From Geoglobus sp. (GTDB taxonomy: Archaea; Halobacteriota; Archaeoglobi; Archaeoglobales; Archaeoglobaceae), in assembly GCA_027019885.1 (NCBI GenBank), contig JALUWC010000480.1:1-7402 (forward strand): DNA of 7,402 bases, written 5' to 3'. The notes beneath the pieces are model-generated. The model did not search any database. It was not told where the DNA came from and saw nothing but the letters and a program-made list of their open reading frames with translations. Shown one piece after another: positions 5,392 to 7,402 of the stretch. Numbering within the stretch: the stretch's first letter is position 1; each line of letters begins with the position of its first letter. The translations under genes and the position numbers were made by a program.

Positions 5392-7239
5392 ATGGAAAAC
5401 GGTTTTATGGGCAGCATATTGAAAGTGGATCTCTCAAGTGGCTCCTTGGACGTTATAGACGTGGACGAAGATGTTGCAAGGAAGTTTCTTGGTGGTAAAG
5501 GCTACTCTGTATACTTATTCTGGCAGTATCTCAAGGAATACGAGAAAGAAGGTATGGCTGCCAGGGACATAGATCCTTTTGGTGAGGAGAACATCCTTAT
5601 TTTTGGAACTGGCCCAGCTACAGGCATATCTGGTTTTCCAGAGTCGGGGAGATATCATGTGATGACATTGAGAAGCCCACTGACAGGATCCATAGGATCT
5701 GCAAACAGCGGTGGAAAGTGGGGGCCATATCTTAAATTTGCCGGCTTCGACATGATTGTTGTCGAAGGAGCATCATCTGAGCCTGTGTACCTTGAAATAA
5801 TTGATGGTGTTGCAGAGTTGAGAAAGGCTAACGATCTGTGGGGGAAAAATGTGTTTGACACAACTGCCACACTTGAACGAAGGTACGAGGAGAAGGTGAG
5901 TGTTGCATGCATCGGCCCAGCAGGAGAGAATCTGGTGAATTATGCAGCAATACTAAACGACAATCACAGGGCAGCAGGCAGAACAGGTGTTGGGGCTGTG
6001 ATGGGCAGCAAGATGCTGAAGGCAATTGTTGCAGGAGGTAACTTCAGGCCTGAAATAGCCAAGGAAGAGGAGTTTAGAGAGGCTGCAAAGAAAGCTCTTG
6101 AGAAAATAAAGCAGAACCCGGTTACGGGAGAAGGACTACCGAATTATGGAACTGCTGTCCTTGTCAATGTGATCAATGAAAGCGGTGCTCTGCCCTACAA
6201 GAACTGGCAGTATGCATATCATGAAAAAGCAAATGACATAAGCGGAGAAACTCTCGCAGAGAAGTATCTGGACAGAAATCATGCATGCTGGGGATGCTCC
6301 ATAGCATGTGCAAGGGCAACATCGATCAAATCAGGAGCGTTTCAGGTAAAGGACTCTGAAGGGCCAGAGTATGAGTCAATCTGGAGTCTTGGAAATGATA
6401 CCGGAGTTATAGATCTTGAGGCGATAACCAAGGCAAATCATCTCTGCGATGAGCTTGGACTTGATACGATCTCGATGGGTGCAGCCATTGCCTGTGCCAT
6501 GGAGCTCTACGAGAAAGGCAGGATCACAGATGAGGACACTCAGGGAATTGACTACAGCTTTGGAAGTTCAGCAGCTTTGGTTGATGGAGTCTGGAGGACT
6601 GCATACAGAATTGGCATAGGAAAGTATCTCGCCCTCGGATCAAAGAGAATGGCCGAGATGTTTGGGTTGGATGTTTCAATGAGTGTCAAGGGTCTTGAGA
6701 TGCCAGCATACGATCCAAGAGGTATAAAGGGCATTGGATTGAATTACGCAACAGCCAACAGGGGAGGATGTCATGTGACTGGCTACACTGTAAGCCCGGA
6801 AGTCATCGGTCTGCCTGAGAAAATCGATCCATTAACATACGAGGGCAAGGCACAATGGGTCAAGGTGTTCCAGGACTTCACATCAACCGTCAACTCAACT
6901 GTAAACTGCCTTTTCACAACCTTTGCTCTGGGAGCTGATGATTATGCTGCATTGCTTTCAGCAGTGACGGGCTGGGATATCTCGGCAAATGATGTGCTCA
7001 CCATAGGCGAGAGAGTATATAACCTTGAAAGGGTCATAATAAACAGATATGGTTTTGAAGCCAAGGATGATACTCTGCCAAGAAGACTGTTTGAGGAGCC
7101 TTTGCCCACAGGTCCTACAAAGGGAGAGGTCGTAAAGAGAGACGAATTCGAGAAGATGAAGGAAGAATACTACAAACTGAGAGGGTGGGTTAACGGAACT
7201 CCAACAGAGGAGAAGCTGAAGGAGCTGGGAATATCTTAG
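5392..7239 (+). CDS. Aldehyde:ferredoxin oxidoreductase family tungstoenzyme
   Basis: 615 residues, the usual AOR length, cytoplasmic. Family members oxidise aldehydes to acids with a tungsten bis-pyranopterin and one [4Fe-4S] cluster, reducing ferredoxin. The N-terminus (GFMGSILKVDLSSG) and the pterin-binding N-domain (GTGPATGISGFPESGR, SPLTG, NSGGKWGPYLKFAG) are typical. Cluster ligands C299, C302, C306 and C506 form CX2CX3CX199C, nearly the spacing of the Pyrococcus furiosus enzyme. GPEYES (324-329) and H461 in RGGCHVTGY are the likely counterparts of its active-site Glu and His. The first DXXGL(C/D) pterin motif is present (DELGLD, 353-358), but the second reads NSTVNC (501-506) and keeps only the Cys. 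Which branch of the family and which aldehyde cannot be told by eye. A radical SAM gene follows 39 bases later and may encode its maturase. The ATG at 5392 is chosen over the TTG at 5359 because of its Shine-Dalgarno. Confidence 0.95.
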   Translation: MENGFMGSILKVDLSSGSLDVIDVDEDVARKFLGGKGYSVYLFWQYLKEYEKEGMAARDIDPFGEENILIFGTGPATGISGFPESGRYHVMTLRSPLTGSIGSANSGGKWGPYLKFAGFDMIVVEGASSEPVYLEIIDGVAELRKANDLWGKNVFDTTATLERRYEEKVSVACIGPAGENLVNYAAILNDNHRAAGRTGVGAVMGSKMLKAIVAGGNFRPEIAKEEEFREAAKKALEKIKQNPVTGEGLPNYGTAVLVNVINESGALPYKNWQYAYHEKANDISGETLAEKYLDRNHACWGCSIACARATSIKSGAFQVKDSEGPEYESIWSLGNDTGVIDLEAITKANHLCDELGLDTISMGAAIACAMELYEKGRITDEDTQGIDYSFGSSAALVDGVWRTAYRIGIGKYLALGSKRMAEMFGLDVSMSVKGLEMPAYDPRGIKGIGLNYATANRGGCHVTGYTVSPEVIGLPEKIDPLTYEGKAQWVKVFQDFTSTVNSTVNCLFTTFALGADDYAALLSAVTGWDISANDVLTIGERVYNLERVIINRYGFEAKDDTLPRRLFEEPLPTGPTKGEVVKRDEFEKMKEEYYKLRGWVNGTPTEEKLKELGIS

Positions 7240-7242
7240 GCT

Positions 7243-7254
7243 AAAAGTATATAT
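7243..7254 (+). promoter_or_regulatory. TATA box of the radical SAM gene
   Basis: AAAAGTATATAT starts just after the AOR stop and is centred about 30 bases before the ATG at 7279. No Shine-Dalgarno lies between them, so the radical SAM mRNA is probably leaderless and started separately from the AOR gene. Confidence 0.55.
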
Positions 7255-7278
7255 CATCTTTCAGTCTTCCATTTTTTA

Positions 7279-7402
7279 ATGAAGGTTCAGCTTGAGGTAA
7301 CTACATCATGCAATCTTGACTGTGAATACTGTTTCAGGAAGAGAAACGGTTTTGCTGACATCACCCGTGAAATTGTCGAAAAGATTGCTGATGCGGATGA
7401 GG
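7279..7402 (+). CDS. Radical SAM protein, 5' part only
   Basis: The first 41 codons, cut by the window edge. The opening strand MKVQLEVTTSCNLDCEYCFR carries the radical SAM CX3CX2C motif (C11, C15, C18) that binds the [4Fe-4S] cluster used to cleave S-adenosylmethionine. The motif sits right at the N-terminus, as in SPASM/Twitch-type peptide-modifying enzymes and in the radical SAM maturases known beside tungsten oxidoreductases of the AOR family. Position directly after an AOR gene supports a role in its maturation or in modifying a small partner, but the C-terminal half needed to tell these apart is missing. The ATG at 7279 is set by the TATA box 30 bases upstream and the absence of any other start that keeps the motif. 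Confidence 0.88.
   Translation, partial: MKVQLEVTTSCNLDCEYCFRKRNGFADITREIVEKIADADE

Noticed and set aside
5655..6025. Minus-strand ORFs of 85 and 65 codons inside the AOR gene
   Set aside because: They are shadows of a strongly conserved coding region, with no start signals of their own.
1..7402. CRISPR array, insertion sequence ends or long tandem repeats
   Set aside because: No regularly spaced repeats, transposase motifs or long terminal inverted repeats were seen by eye on either strand.

Overview
The window looks like the chromosome of a hyperthermophilic euryarchaeon, most likely one of the Archaeoglobales (inference). The reasons are AT-rich TATA boxes about 25-30 bases upstream of start codons, several apparently leaderless genes, Shine-Dalgarno sites of the GGTGA type, a tRNA gene without an encoded CCA, several soluble PAS/GAF sensor proteins, and a tungsten-type aldehyde:ferredoxin oxidoreductase (AOR).

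Left part (1-1670): a gene graveyard ending at a tRNA. Positions 1-86 hold no recognisable gene; eight codons at 1-27 could be the tail of an upstream gene. A PAS/histidine-kinase remnant (87 to about 456) has lost its middle by deletion. A membrane-protein gene follows (about 449-1313) that reads through only if three one-base slips in homopolymer runs are corrected. Next is a ribbon-helix-helix-like ORF (1320-1655) that runs antisense into the 3' end of a tRNA-Leu(GAG) gene on the minus strand (1587-1670). That geometry is the one expected for the int(N) half of a partitioned SSV-type integrase, so the tRNA probably marks the edge of an old integrated element lying to its left.

Middle part (1776-5343): signalling genes. 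On the minus strand are a stand-alone CheY-like receiver protein (1776-2126) and, upstream of it, a 565-residue multi-sensor protein (2175-3872). The latter ends in a histidine-kinase dimerisation domain but has Asp at the phospho-acceptor position and no ATPase domain. Divergently, across a 97-bp two-promoter spacer, is a complete soluble PAS-PAS histidine kinase (3970-5343) without its own regulator. Together they could form one split system: active kinase, receiver-only regulator, and a non-catalytic sensor with a pseudokinase dimerisation domain (inference).

Right part (5392-7402): an AOR-family tungsten enzyme with its own TATA box and Shine-Dalgarno, followed by the first 41 codons of a leaderless radical SAM protein (CX3CX2C) that may mature or modify the AOR-type enzyme.
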